A stretch of DNA of 64,000 nt from Rebecca billardiae RCC1528 (Eukaryota; Haptophyta). Under the pieces are notes generated by a model that did not search any database, was not told the DNA's origin, and worked only from the letters and a program-made list of their open reading frames with translations. Shown here one piece after another: positions 1-9,685 of the stretch (position 1 is the stretch's first letter; each line of letters begins with the position of its first letter). The stretch lies in assembly GCA_965240325.2 (NCBI GenBank), contig OZ251247.1, forward strand, positions 1 through 64,000, written 5' to 3'. The position numbers were made by a program, and so were the translations under genes.

Positions 1-229
1 ACGCCGGCAGCGCGCGCGCGTGCCCCCGCGCGCGCGCGCGCTCGCGCAGCGCGCGCTCGACCGCCGAGCACCCGCCGGGCGGCGCGGCGTGGAAGAGGCG
101 CGCGGTGGCGTTCAGGCTGGTGAGGTCGCGCGGCGGCAGGAGCGAGATGACGCGGTCGAGCACCTCTGACGGCAGGTCGACGAGCGCGCGCGTCGGTTGC
201 GCGGCGCCGCCCATCTCGTCGGTGGCCAT
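1..229 (-). CDS. F-box/RCC1 protein, N-terminal part (runs off the left edge)
   Basis: The reverse complement from an ATG at 229 reads straight to the window edge for 76 codons. It begins MATDEMGGAAQPTRALVDLP and continues through an F-box of the type seen in the ten complete copies (DLPSEVLDRVISLL, then SLNATARLFHAAPPGG), ending at the GHARALPA segment. The N-terminal 15 residues differ from the MATART leader of the other copies, and the upstream DNA also differs, so this is the most divergent promoter and leader in the array. The RCC1 blades would lie left of the window. The role is inferred as for the gene at 2159-3892: substrate adaptor of an SCF ubiquitin ligase. Confidence 0.75.
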   Translation of the reverse strand, partial: MATDEMGGAAQPTRALVDLPSEVLDRVISLLPPRDLTSLNATARLFHAAPPGGCSAVERALRERARARGHARALPA

Positions 230-1589
230 CCCGCCGTTCGCGCTGCTCGCGCCCGGGGCCGATGATTGTGTGCAATACAGTGACGGTATGTTTGACTCGC
301 GTGAAGCCGGCATAGGTGGGTGCGGCCGCCCGGCGAAGCCGCACGAAGCCGGTGAAGCGGGCGCGCGGTGGCCACGGTCGCGGCGATCCGCGCAGTCTAG
401 CGGGTGGCGAGGCGACAGTGGGCGCGTCCCAGTCGGTCGCCGACGTGCCGCGCCCTGCCGACCAGCCGCCTTGACGCGATGGCCCGCCGACCCCCGGCGT
501 CCGCCTGGGCCACGTGCACGCGGCGATTTGAATGAGGCGCGCGCTGCCGGCTGGCAAGGAATTCGACGAGGGCGAGGACGAGGGTGATGAGGAATGGATG
601 GCCGTAGACACTGTGAGCGCTGGCCTCTCTGCTGACTCCACAGCGCCGCACGCGCACACGTGCAAGCACCCGTCTGGTGCGCCTCTGCATGGCAGAAGGC
701 GGATCGTCCGTGGTGAAGTGATCCGGAGATCCCTGGCGTTGAGTCGCCCCCTTCGGCGGAGGCAAGTTGGCGATGAGTGTGTGCCGACCCGTGCTTCGCC
801 GCGGACCCGTCCGCGTGTGGCCCCGCGACGTGCGGTCTCGCTGCGCCCCCGCCCAGCATTGCTTGGTGCAGGGCTACCTGGCCGCACACTCGTCAGCAAC
901 AGGCTGACGCGGCGACCTGCGGCTCCAAATGGCAGCAGCGGCGGGGTGCTGGTGGAAGAGCGCCATGCCTTACATAGCCACGGTGTGCGGTCGGCAGGTG
1001 CCATCGCCAGTGACCGCCGAGCGGCGACGGCTGAGCTGAGCTGCATGGCGACTGCGGAGCCCGCCGAGCGTCGAGCCGCGCGCCGCGCCCGGTCGCCCGA
1101 ATCGGCGGAGGGCAATCGCGTGGACGGAGTCGGCAGCCTCAGGCAGCCTGCTCGGTTGGTCCGCTCACCCCGCTGCCGCCAGCAAGGAGACTATGCGCTT
1201 AGGCTACCGCACATGAGACAGTATACGTATGATCGTCGCCGTGCGGTGAATCTCTGGCTGCCCGCGCGCGCAGCGGTCCGCATGCACGGTGGGTGGGCTG
1301 ATCTGTGATCATCAAGGTCACAGATTCCGCCCGCCGATGTTGCTCAATGGCGGCTGACCGTGGGGGTGACTGTGGAGCTGGGGGTGGGAGGTGGGGCATG
1401 ACGCTCTCCTACTCTTGCCGCAAGGTCCCTCGCGGTCGTCCCGCGCAGCGATTCCCGCACTCGCCCCTCGCCGTCATCACGCGCCCTCAGCGGCGCGCCG
1501 CTGCGCGGCGGCGCGCCCAACCCAGCCGGGCGGGGCACGCGCTCGCGTTTGCTCCCACCTCGCCCTCGAGACGAGCGCGGGCGGCGGGG

Positions 1590-1680
1590 CTCCTCCTCCT
1601 CCTCCTCTTCCTCCTCCTCTTGCGCGCGCCGGCGCCGGCGGGGCGGCTCCTCCTCCTCCTCCTCCTCCTCCTCATCCTCG
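1590..1680. repeat. CTC trinucleotide microsatellite (two blocks)
   Basis: Two runs of CTC (1590-1620 and 1648-1680) are separated by a GC-rich spacer. On either strand it reads as poly-Ser, poly-Leu or poly-Glu, which explains the long artificial frames here. Confidence 0.85.
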
Positions 1681-1908
1681 CCGGCGCCGCGGCCGCCGGC
1701 AGCGGCGGCGCCGCTGGCGCCGCCGCTGGAGAGGGGCCGCCGAGGGCCAAGAGGGGCGGGAGGGGCGGCAAGGAGCGCGGCCTGGAATGACCTGCGCGAG
1801 CACGGGTGTCGCCGTCGCCGATGGCGACGGCTGTCGCCGGCTGTCGCCGATGGCGACGGCGCCGGCGCGAATGGCAGCACGGACGGTCGCGGGCGCGTCG
1901 TCCATGCT

Positions 1909-1971
1909 GGCTTCAGCGCGGCTTCAGCCCGCTTCAGCGGGCTTCAGCGGGCGTGAAGCCGCGCTGAAGCC
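1909..1971. repeat. Hairpin with 18-bp perfect arms
   Basis: The left arm 1909-1926 (GGCTTCAGCGCGGCTTCA) is the exact reverse complement of 1954-1971. The 27-base loop is built from two more copies of a CGCTTCAGCGGG-type unit, so the structure looks like expansion of a short palindromic repeat. No target duplication is visible. Confidence 0.8.
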
Positions 1972-2158
1972 GCACTGCGCGTCGCTTCAACATTGTGCTG
2001 TATTGTTGCCCCAAACCGTATCTGGCTTCACCCTCTACTAGTAATAGAACGTATACAGTCAGGTTGGTTGTCGAGCGAGGTCGGGTCCGGTAACGAGTCT
2101 AGTTGCTGACTCCGATACCATGTTCAATGTTAGACTGAAGAAGAAGCGTGGGTGCTCC

Positions 2159-3892
2159 CTACCGCGCGTGTGGGCGATACGGGTCCACCGGAAGCGACCA
2201 GGCGGGGCTAGGACCACCCCGAAGGGGCGAGGCGGACGGTGTCACATCATCGGATGATGGGTCCGAGGCAGCCCCAAACTCCCAGGGAGTTTGGGGCTCC
2301 GCCGGACTGGCCGAGAAAGTGCCGGATCGTGCCTCCGCCGGTACGTACGGGGTCGGGTAGATGCGGCGGAAACTTACCCGCGACTCCTGTGGAACGGTGT
2401 CTCCGAGGACTGGTGCCCAGACTGACAACACGCACCAGCTGACACGAGCACGCCACGCCGCCTCGACGCACGTGGGCGTGGCAATCCGCTGGGTGGGCTC
2501 GTCTTGCTCGGCCGCGCTCATGCCGAGGCCGAGCGCAGCCGAGCGCTCACCGCACGCGTACACGCTGCCGTCCGCACTCACAAAGAGCGAGTGGAAGTCG
2601 CCCATGGCACAGCGCACCACGCGCGCTTGGGCGAGCGCGCCAGCACGCGCGGGCAGCGACCATTCGCCAGCGCCATCTTGCCCTAGCTGGCCGTACGCGT
2701 TGTCCCCAAACGTGTGCACGCTGCCGTCTGCGCCCAGCACCGCGCTGCTGAGTACGCCAGCGCGCGCGTGCACGATGCGCACAGCGGCGAGGGCGTCAAG
2801 CCGCCTCGGCGTGCGCTGCTCGTGCGTGTCGCCGTGCCCCAGCCTGCCCTCCCCGCCGTGCCCAAACGAGTATACCGCCCCCTCGCTGTCCACCACCAGG
2901 CTGTGCCAGCGACCCGCGCTCACGTGCACGGCGCGCACGCCCGCGAGCGCCTCGATGCGCCTCGGCGTGTGCTGAACCTGCTTGTCGCCGTTGCCCAGCG
3001 TGCCGTGGTCGCCATTGCCACACGAGTAGACGGCACCGCGCGCAGATAGGAACAGCGTGTGAGCATACGCACCGGCCACTCCGGCAACGCGCACGCCGCC
3101 CAGCGCCTCGATGCGCGTCGGCTCCCACCGGTCCTTCGTGTCGCCGTGGCCGAGCTGGCCGTCTAAGTTGCGGCCCCAGCTGTATGCGCAGCCCGCGGCG
3201 GTGAGCGCCAGGCTGTGGTCGTTGCCGGCCGAGATGCCCACGACCACGGCGTCGGCCAGCGCAACGACCGGAGCGAACGAGAACCGCATCTCCTTGTCGC
3301 CCAGCCCGAGATGGCCGTGGTCGTTGTAGCCGCAGCCGTACACGGCGCCGGCATCGCTCAGCGCGAGCAGGTGGCCATACCCAGCGGCCACCGCGACCAC
3401 GCGCACTGCGCTGACGGAGGCGACGCGCGTCGGCACGCACACTTCCAGCACGCCCGACTGGCCAGTAGCCACGTGTGCTCGATACTTAACCCTCGGCCCG
3501 TCCTCGTCCCACCCCAGCTGCTCGCCGCACGTGTGCAGCCCGCCCTCCGCGTCCACAAACGCGCTGAAGTCCTGGCCGGCCGCAACCGAGGATGCGTGCG
3601 CGCATGCGAGCTCGAGGACACACTCGCGCACGAACAGCTCCTCTGTCCACGTGCGCACGCCCGAGGGCAGCGCCGCCGGCAGCGTGCGCTCGTGCCCACG
3701 CGCGCGCGCGCGCTCGCGCAGCGCGCGCTCGACTGGCGAGCACCCGCCGGGCGGCGCGGCGTGGAGGAGGCGCGCGGTGGCGTTCAGGCTGGCGAGGTCG
3801 CGCGGCGGCAGGAGTGAGAGGATGCGGTCAAGCACCTCTGACGGCAGGTCGTCGAGCGCGAGGGGCGGCGTGCGCGTCCGTGCCGTGGCCAT
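2159..3892 (-). CDS. F-box/RCC1-repeat protein, copy 2, with C-terminal extension
   Basis: 577 residues from the MATARTRTPPLALDDLP start. The frame is open for 69 more codons upstream, but MATAR(T) is where the copies begin to agree. An F-box spans about residues 13-50 (DLPSEVLDRILSLLPPRDL). A linker with VERALRERARARGHER follows, then a partial blade (FSAFVDAEGGLHTCGE, ~110-125) and six RCC1 blades with the pattern AGxxHSLxL...CGxNxxGQLGxGD. F-box proteins bind Skp1 and present substrates held by the second domain to a cullin E3 ligase; here the RCC1 propeller would be the receptor. The variable pairs before the blade His are YG, ND, YA, RW, VL and DF. Odd feature: the usual WRARVC stop is lost and the frame continues about 97 residues into flanking DNA that contains a 13-bp-arm hairpin. 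The domains are certain; the substrate and the reality of the tail are not. Confidence 0.85.
   Translation of the reverse strand: MATARTRTPPLALDDLPSEVLDRILSLLPPRDLASLNATARLLHAAPPGGCSPVERALRERARARGHERTLPAALPSGVRTWTEELFVRECVLELACAHASSVAAGQDFSAFVDAEGGLHTCGEQLGWDEDGPRVKYRAHVATGQSGVLEVCVPTRVASVSAVRVVAVAAGYGHLLALSDAGAVYGCGYNDHGHLGLGDKEMRFSFAPVVALADAVVVGISAGNDHSLALTAAGCAYSWGRNLDGQLGHGDTKDRWEPTRIEALGGVRVAGVAGAYAHTLFLSARGAVYSCGNGDHGTLGNGDKQVQHTPRRIEALAGVRAVHVSAGRWHSLVVDSEGAVYSFGHGGEGRLGHGDTHEQRTPRRLDALAAVRIVHARAGVLSSAVLGADGSVHTFGDNAYGQLGQDGAGEWSLPARAGALAQARVVRCAMGDFHSLFVSADGSVYACGERSAALGLGMSAAEQDEPTQRIATPTCVEAAWRARVSWCVLSVWAPVLGDTVPQESRVSFRRIYPTPYVPAEARSGTFSASPAEPQTPWEFGAASDPSSDDVTPSASPLRGGPSPAWSLPVDPYRPHAR
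2271..2297. repeat. 27-bp near-perfect palindrome inside the copy-2 tail
   Basis: The arms GCCCCAAACTCCC (2271-2283) and GGGAGTTTGGGGC (2285-2297) are separated by one base. A second short palindrome (CATCATCGGATGATG) lies just left of it. The palindrome sits in the extension that only this copy carries, so it probably came with DNA that replaced the normal 3' end. Confidence 0.85.
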
Positions 3893-4796
3893 CGAGCCGA
3901 GCGCGAGAGAAGACGAGGGGAAGGGCCGAGCGGAGGGCGGTGCGCTGCGGAGGACAGAGCCTGGACAGTCCGACAGTGGCAAACCGTCTCCAGTCACAGC
4001 GAGGGTGCTGAGCTGCGTCAGCTCCTGGCCACTGCCAGCAAGGTGAAGGTTGGTACTGTCACTTGTCAGTTCCTGCTGACGCCGGCTGACTACGCGCATT
4101 GATGCCGCATGTCACTGCTACTGCGCTCGTCTGCGACTTGTGAGCAGTGTCCGGCGCAGTTGATCACTGGCGGGCCGGTCGTGAACACCGTTGGTAACAC
4201 GGGGACGGCGTCCGCGGCAGAGCAGACCGGCCGCGCCTGAGTCGTCACCACTGCATCGGACTGAGTCAGCACTAGCCGACTAGGCCTAGCAGTGACGCGA
4301 GACGACCCGGATGATGAATGACGCCTGCATAGTGCATGGCTGGCTCTGGCCGACACCAGCTCGGCTGCTCACGGCACGCAGTCGGCACTGCGGCCGCGAC
4401 TCCGACGGCCGCCGGACAGCGCTGCTCAGAGTGCACGTACACGCCGCACTGCGCATCGGACCCGGCAGTCCGGACTCGGCGCCTGCAGGCAGGACTCAGC
4501 CGCGCGGCGCACGTGCCGTCGCGCCGGCTAGCCCACCGCCCCCCCTCCCACCCGCCCCCCGCCGGCAGGGCCCAGGGCGGCACGCGCGGCTTTCGTGCCG
4601 CAGCCCTCACCGCCCGGAGACGCGCGCTGTTGCCCCCTCCGCTGCCCGTGCCGTGCGCACCCGTGCCGCGCCCAGTGCGCCTGGCATGCAGCAGCACCTC
4701 CCCTCCTCCCCCCCCCGCACACCTCCACACTCCCCGCCGCAGGCAGGCCCGCAGCTGCTCCGGCTGCCTGCCCTCGCCCCTCGGAGGCAGGCGGCG
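3893..4796. repeat. Conserved inter-gene module of the F-box array (copy a)
   Basis: DNA between the stop of the 4797 gene and the ATG of the 2159 gene. The 3893-4100 part is the upstream (promoter-side) flank of the 2159 gene. It includes GAGAAGACGAGGGGAAGGGC just before the ATG and a CTGACGCCGGCTGACTACGC block near 4077. The 4100-4796 part is the 3' flank of the next gene: an ACACCGTTGGTAACACGGGG block, a GACGGCCGCCGGACAGCGCT block, then pyrimidine-rich DNA up to the stop. The same order recurs between most other copies. No gene is seen in it. Confidence 0.8.
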
Positions 4797-6257
4797 TCAG
4801 CAGACGCGCGCACGCCACGCCGTCTCGACGCACGTGGGCGTGTCAATCCACCAGGTGGGCTCGTCTTGCTCGGCCTCGCTCATGCCGAGGCCGAGCGCAG
4901 CCGAGCGCTTGCCGCACGAGTGCACGCTGCCGTCCGCACTCACAAACAGCGAGTGGGAGTGGCCCATGGCACAGTGCACCACGCGCACGTGGGCGAGGGC
5001 ACTTACGCGCGTGGGCAGCGGCGATTCGCCAAGGCCATCGTGCCCCAGCTGGCTGTCCTTGTTGTCCCCGAACGTGTGCACACTGCCGTCCGCGCCCAGC
5101 ACCGCGCTGCTGAGTGCGCCAGCACGGGCGCTGACCGCGCGCACGCCCGCCAAGGCCTCTATGCGCTTGGGCGACAGAGACCACGCCCGGTCACCATGGC
5201 AGGGGCAGCCTCCGTACCCCTCTCCAAACCAGCGCACGCCACCCTCCGCGTCCACCACCAGGCTTTGCATGCGGCCCGCGCTCACGTGCACGGCGCGCAC
5301 GCCCGCTAGCGCCTCGATGCGCCTCGGCGTGTGCTGATCCTGATAGTTGCCGTGGCCGAGCTGGCCTTGGAAGCCGTAACCGCACGAGTAGACGGCGCCA
5401 TGCGCAGAGAGCAGTAACGTGTGGTCACCACCCGCGGCCACGCCACCCACGCGCACGCCGTCCAGCGCCTCGATGCGCCTCGGCGTGAGCTGAGCCTGCC
5501 TGTCGCAGTGGCCAAGACGGCCGCAGCCGTTGGCGCCCCAGCTGTACGCGCAGCCCGCGGCGGTGAGCGCGAGGCTGTGGTAGCCGCCCGCGGCGATCGC
5601 GACGACGAGCTCACTCGCGGGTAGCTTGACGAGCGCGAATGAGCGCCGCTCCTCCGAGTCCCCCAGCCCCAGCTGGCCGAAGTCGTTGCCGCCGCAGCCG
5701 TACACCGTCCCAGCATCGCTCAGCGCGAGCAGGTGCCAGCTGCCAGCGGCCACGGCGACCACGCGCACACCGCTGAGGGAGGCGACGTGCGTCGGCACAC
5801 GCACGGCCGGCGCATCGTGGTGGCCGGCTGCAAAGTGCGCTCGATACTCCCCCGTTCCGTTCCCGCGCTCGTCCAGCACCTCCTCCTCGCCGCACGTGTG
5901 CAGCCCGCCCTCCGCGTCCACAAACGCGCTGAAACGGAGGCCGGCCGCCACGGGAGATGCGTGCGCGCATGCGAGCGCGAGCACACGCTCGCGCACGATC
6001 AGCTCCTCCGTCCACGTGCGCACGCCCGAGGGCAGCGCCGCCGGCAGCGTGCGCTCGTGCCCCCGCGCGCGTGCACGCTCGCGCAGCGCGCGCTCGACCG
6101 CCGAGCGCCCGCCGGGCGGCGCGGCGTGGAAGACGCGCGCGGTGGCGTTCAGGCTGGCGAGATCGCGCAGCCGCAGGAGTGACGTGATGCGGTCGAGCAC
6201 CTCTGACGGCAGGTCGTCGAACCCGGGGCGCGGTGCGTGCGTCCGTGCCGTGGCCAT
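4797..6257 (-). CDS. F-box/RCC1-repeat protein, copy 3
   Basis: 486 residues, MATARTHAPRPGFDDLP start, ending WRARVC. The F-box is the PSEVLDRITSLLRLRDL subtype, shared with the genes at 9686, 36902 and 39746, and carries the VFHAAPPGGRSAVE variant. The pre-propeller segment (EVLDERGNGTGEY, then AHFAAGHHDAPAVRVPT) is nearly that of the 39746 gene, while the later blades are unlike it, which suggests mosaic ancestry. Variable pairs per blade: SW, GY, GD, RM, AL, HS. In blade 4 the conserved His is Gln (AGRMQSLVV) and the loop is degenerate (FGEGYGGCPCHGD), so that blade has diverged most. Function is inferred as an E3 ligase adaptor. Confidence 0.85.
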   Translation of the reverse strand: MATARTHAPRPGFDDLPSEVLDRITSLLRLRDLASLNATARVFHAAPPGGRSAVERALRERARARGHERTLPAALPSGVRTWTEELIVRERVLALACAHASPVAAGLRFSAFVDAEGGLHTCGEEEVLDERGNGTGEYRAHFAAGHHDAPAVRVPTHVASLSGVRVVAVAAGSWHLLALSDAGTVYGCGGNDFGQLGLGDSEERRSFALVKLPASELVVAIAAGGYHSLALTAAGCAYSWGANGCGRLGHCDRQAQLTPRRIEALDGVRVGGVAAGGDHTLLLSAHGAVYSCGYGFQGQLGHGNYQDQHTPRRIEALAGVRAVHVSAGRMQSLVVDAEGGVRWFGEGYGGCPCHGDRAWSLSPKRIEALAGVRAVSARAGALSSAVLGADGSVHTFGDNKDSQLGHDGLGESPLPTRVSALAHVRVVHCAMGHSHSLFVSADGSVHSCGKRSAALGLGMSEAEQDEPTWWIDTPTCVETAWRARVC

Positions 6258-7343
6258 CGAGTCGAGCGCGAGAGAGGAGGAGGGCTGCCGATGCGTTGAG
6301 GTGAGGAACCGGCAGGGGGGTGGACAGGGCAAGACAGGGCACCCGGCCTGTCTGGTACTCTGCTCCGGACTGCGCCGCCATCGTTACTCGGCGGGCACGG
6401 CCCTCCAGTCCTGGCCTGGCTGGCACGTACCCAGCCGCACGCCTTGGCGTCCGGACTCCTGGCCTCCTCCGGTCCTGGCCACTGTCAGCATCCTGCTGAC
6501 GCCAGCTGACGACTACGCGCATTGACGACGATATGAACCGCATATCAAGTGCTGCTGCTATATACTGTCGTCGCTGCGTCGCCTGTGACTTATTGTATAT
6601 AAGGCAGCGAGTCCGGCCGCCGGCGGCGCGGTCATTCTCGCGGTCGCGGATCCGCCGCACTCGGAGTGGCCACCGCGTGTCCGTGACTCAGCGCGGGCCG
6701 TCCCGTGTGAATTCGCCGGCGGCCTACTACGCACCGTTGGTAACACGGGGACGGCGTCGGCGGCACGGAGCAGACAGGCCGCCGCCTGAACTGCTCGTCG
6801 CCACTGATATGTCTGAATCTGATGAGCCCGGACTCCCGGATGACTGTGACGCGACGCCTGCATAGCCATAGTGCATAATGGCTGCGGCCGTCTGCGGACC
6901 GATACCCGCCGTAGGCTGCTCACGGCACGCAATCGGCACTGCGGCCGCGACTCCGGCGGCCGCCGGGCAACGCTGCTCAGAGTGCACGTACACGCCGCAC
7001 TGCGCATCGGACTCGGCAGTCCGGACTCGGCGCCTGCAGGCAGGACTCAGCCGCGCGGCGCACGTGCCGTCGCGCCGGCTAGCCCATCGCCCCCCCTCCC
7101 CCCCGCCCCCCGCCGGCAGGGCCCAGGGCGGCACGCGCGGCTTTCGTGCCGCAGCCCTCACCACCCGGAGACGCGCGCTGTTGCCCCCTCCGCTGCCCGT
7201 GCCGTGCGCACCCGTGCCGCGCCCAGTGCGCCCGGCATGCAGCAGCACCTCCCCCCTCCCCCCGCGCACCCCCACACTCCCCGCCGCAGGCAGGCGCGCA
7301 GCGGCTCCGGCTGCCGGCCCTCGCCCCTCGGAGGCAGGCGGCG
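6258..7343. repeat. Conserved inter-gene module (copy b)
   Basis: The promoter-side flank of the 4797 gene (6258-6540) has the GGTGAGGAACCGGCAGG-type block typical of the APRPGF subfamily, followed by a private 150-bp stretch. From about 6730 it is the shared 3' flank of the 7344 gene (CCGTTGGTAACACGGGGACG at 6737, the GGCCGCCGGGCA block near 6958, and a poly-C tract near 7090). It differs from copy a by short indels. No gene is seen. Confidence 0.75.
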
Positions 7344-8789
7344 TCAGCAGACGCGCGCACGCCACGCCGTCTCGACGCACGTGGGCTTGGCAATCCGCTG
7401 GGAGGGCGCGTCTTGCTCGGCCGCGCTCATGCCGAGGCCGAGCGCAGCCGAGCGCTCACCGCACGCGTACACGCTGCCGTCCGCACTCACAAACAGCGAG
7501 TGGGAGTTGCCTATGGCGCAGCGCACCACACGAGCTTGGGCGAGCGCACCCACTCGTGCGGGGGTCTTGGAAGCCGCTTTCCCGCGCCGCCCGAGCTGGC
7601 CGTACCAGTTGCACCCGAACGTGTGCACGCTGCCGTCCGCGCCCACCACCGCGCTGCTGCCCCAACCAGCGCACGCGCGCACGATGCGCACACCGGCGAG
7701 GGCGTCAAGCCGCCTCGGCGTGGGCTGCTTGTGCGTGTCTCCGTGCCCCAGTCTGCCATCCCCGCCGTGCCCAAACGAGTACACCGCCCCGTCGCTGTCC
7801 ACCACCAGGCTGTGCTCCCTGCCCGCGCTCACGCGCACGGCGCGCACGCCCGCGAGCGCCTCGATGCGCCTCGGCGTGCGCTGAGCCTGCCTGTCGCCGT
7901 GACCGTGACGGCCACGGCTACCGTCGCCGCACGAGTAGACGGCGCAATGCGCAGACAGGAACAGCGTGTGAGCACCACCTGCAGCCACCCCGCCCACGCG
8001 CACGCCGTCCAGCGCCTCGATGCGCGTCGGCTCCCACCGCTCCTTCGTGTCGCCGTGGCCGAGCTGGCCGCAGTGGTTGAGGCCCCAGCTGTACGCGCAC
8101 CCAGCGGCGGTGAGCGCGAGGCTGTGCTGATTGCCCGCCGCGATGCCGACGATGAGCTCGCTCGCGGGTAGCATGACGCGTGCGAACGACCGCCACTCCT
8201 CCGTGTCCCCCAGCCCGAGCTGGCCGTACTGGTTGTTGCCGCAGCCGTACACGGCGCCGGCGTCGCTCAGCGCGAGCAGGTGGTCAATGCCAGCCGCCAC
8301 AGCGACCACGCGCACCGCGCTGAGGGAGGCGACGCGCGTCGGTACGCGCACTGCATGCATGCCCGGGTGGCTGATTGCCGCGTGCGCTCGATACGCGCAG
8401 CCGTCCTCGTCCAGCTCCTCGCCGCACGTGTGCAGCCCGCCCTCCGCGTCCACAAACGCGCTGAAGAAACGGCCGGCGGCCACGGGAGGCGAGTGCGCGC
8501 GTGCGAGCTCGAGCACGCGTTCACGCGCGAAGAGCTCCTCCGCCCAGCTGCGCACGCCCGCCGGCAGCGACGCCGGCAGCGCGCGCGCGTGCCCCCGCGC
8601 GCGCGCGCGCTCGCGCAGCGCGCGCTCGACCGCCGAGCACCCGCCGGGCGGCGCGACGTGGAAGAGGCGCGCGGTGGCGTTCAGGCTGGCGAGGTCGGGC
8701 GACAGCAAGCATACGATGATGCGGGCGAGCACTTCCGGGGGCAGGTCGTCAAGCGCGAGGGGCGGCGTGCGCGTCCGTGCCGTGGCCAT
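7344..8789 (-). CDS. F-box/RCC1-repeat protein, copy 4
   Basis: 481 residues, MATARTRTPPLALDDLPPEV start, ending WRARVC. The F-box is of the PPEVLARIIVCLLSPDL subtype. The partial first blade is shorter than in other copies (CGEELDEDGCAYRAHAAISH) and closely matches the 27257 gene. The variable pairs are ID, NQ, GA, RE, WG and NS. Blade 3 carries SCGDGSRGRHG, again matching 27257 but with LG changed to HG. The upstream frame is open for 74 codons, but that sequence belongs to the shared promoter flank, so the MATAR start is preferred. Ordinary intact copy; substrate unknown. Confidence 0.85.
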   Translation of the reverse strand: MATARTRTPPLALDDLPPEVLARIIVCLLSPDLASLNATARLFHVAPPGGCSAVERALRERARARGHARALPASLPAGVRSWAEELFARERVLELARAHSPPVAAGRFFSAFVDAEGGLHTCGEELDEDGCAYRAHAAISHPGMHAVRVPTRVASLSAVRVVAVAAGIDHLLALSDAGAVYGCGNNQYGQLGLGDTEEWRSFARVMLPASELIVGIAAGNQHSLALTAAGCAYSWGLNHCGQLGHGDTKERWEPTRIEALDGVRVGGVAAGGAHTLFLSAHCAVYSCGDGSRGRHGHGDRQAQRTPRRIEALAGVRAVRVSAGREHSLVVDSDGAVYSFGHGGDGRLGHGDTHKQPTPRRLDALAGVRIVRACAGWGSSAVVGADGSVHTFGCNWYGQLGRRGKAASKTPARVGALAQARVVRCAIGNSHSLFVSADGSVYACGERSAALGLGMSAAEQDAPSQRIAKPTCVETAWRARVC

Positions 8790-9685
8790 CGAGCCGAGCG
8801 CGAGACGACGAGAGGCCGAGCGGAGAGCGGTGCGCTGCGGAGGACAGGGCCTGGCCAGTCCGACAGTGGCAAACCGTCTCCAAGTCACAGCGAGGGTGCT
8901 GACGAGCTGCGTCAGCTCCTGGCCACTGTCAGCAAGGTGAAGGTTGGTACTGTCACTTGTCAGTTCCTGCTGACGCCGGCTGACTACGCGCATTGATGCC
9001 GCGCATATCACTGCTACTGCGCTCGTCTGCGACTTGTGAGCAGTGTCCGGCGCAGTTGATCACTGGCGGGCCGGTCGTGAACACCGTTGGTAACACGGGG
9101 ACGGCGTCCGCGGCAGAGCAGACCGGCCGCGCCTGAGTAGTGAGTCGTCACCACTCGGAGTCTGAGTCAGCACTAGCAGTGACGCGAGACGACCCGGATG
9201 ATGAATGACGCCTGCATATAATAGTGCATGGCTGGCTCTGGCCGACACCAGCTCGGCTGCTCACGGCACGCAGTCGGCACTGCGGCCGCGACTCCGACGG
9301 CCGCCGGGCAGCGCTGCTCAGAGTGCACGTACACGCCGCACTGCGCATCGGACTCGGCAGTCCGGACTAGGCGCCTGCAGGCAGGACTCAGCCGCGCGGC
9401 GCACGTGCCGTCGCGCCGGCTAGCCCACCGCCCCCCCTCCCACCCGCCCCCCGCCGGCAGGGCCCAGAGCGGCAAGCGCGGCTGTCGTGCCGCAGCCCTC
9501 AACACCCGGAGACGCGCGCTGTTGCCCCCTTCGCGGCCCGTGCCGTGCGCACCCGTGCCGCGCCCAGTGCGCCCGGCGTGCAGCAGCACCTCCCCTCCTC
9601 CCCCCGCGCACCCCCACACTCCCCGCTGCAGGCAGGCGCGCAGCGGCTCCGGCTGCCGGCCCTCGCCCCTCGGAGGCAGGCGGCG
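8790..9685. repeat. Conserved inter-gene module (copy c)
   Basis: The promoter-side flank of the 7344 gene is nearly identical to that of the 2159 gene over about 200 bp (GACAGTGGCAAACCGTCTCC near 8861, then AAGGTGAAGGTTGGTACTGT near 8936). The remainder is the 3' flank of the 9686 gene with the same ordered blocks as copy a. No gene is seen. Confidence 0.78.

Larger units (their letters stand above)
230..2158. other. Intergenic, low-complexity DNA without a convincing gene
   Basis: This is 1.9 kb upstream of the truncated first copy and downstream of the next. Open frames here are GC-rich shadows with no recognisable domain. It contains a CTC/GAG trinucleotide tract (1590-1680), a duplicated GTCGCCGATGGCGACGGC block near 1809-1857, and a long hairpin at 1909-1971. 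It lacks the conserved module that flanks most other copies, so the array spacing is broken here. Confidence 0.6.

Noticed and set aside
1909-1971. Hairpins as rho-independent terminators
   Set aside because: The DNA is eukaryotic, there is no downstream T-run, and this hairpin is not placed at a gene end.
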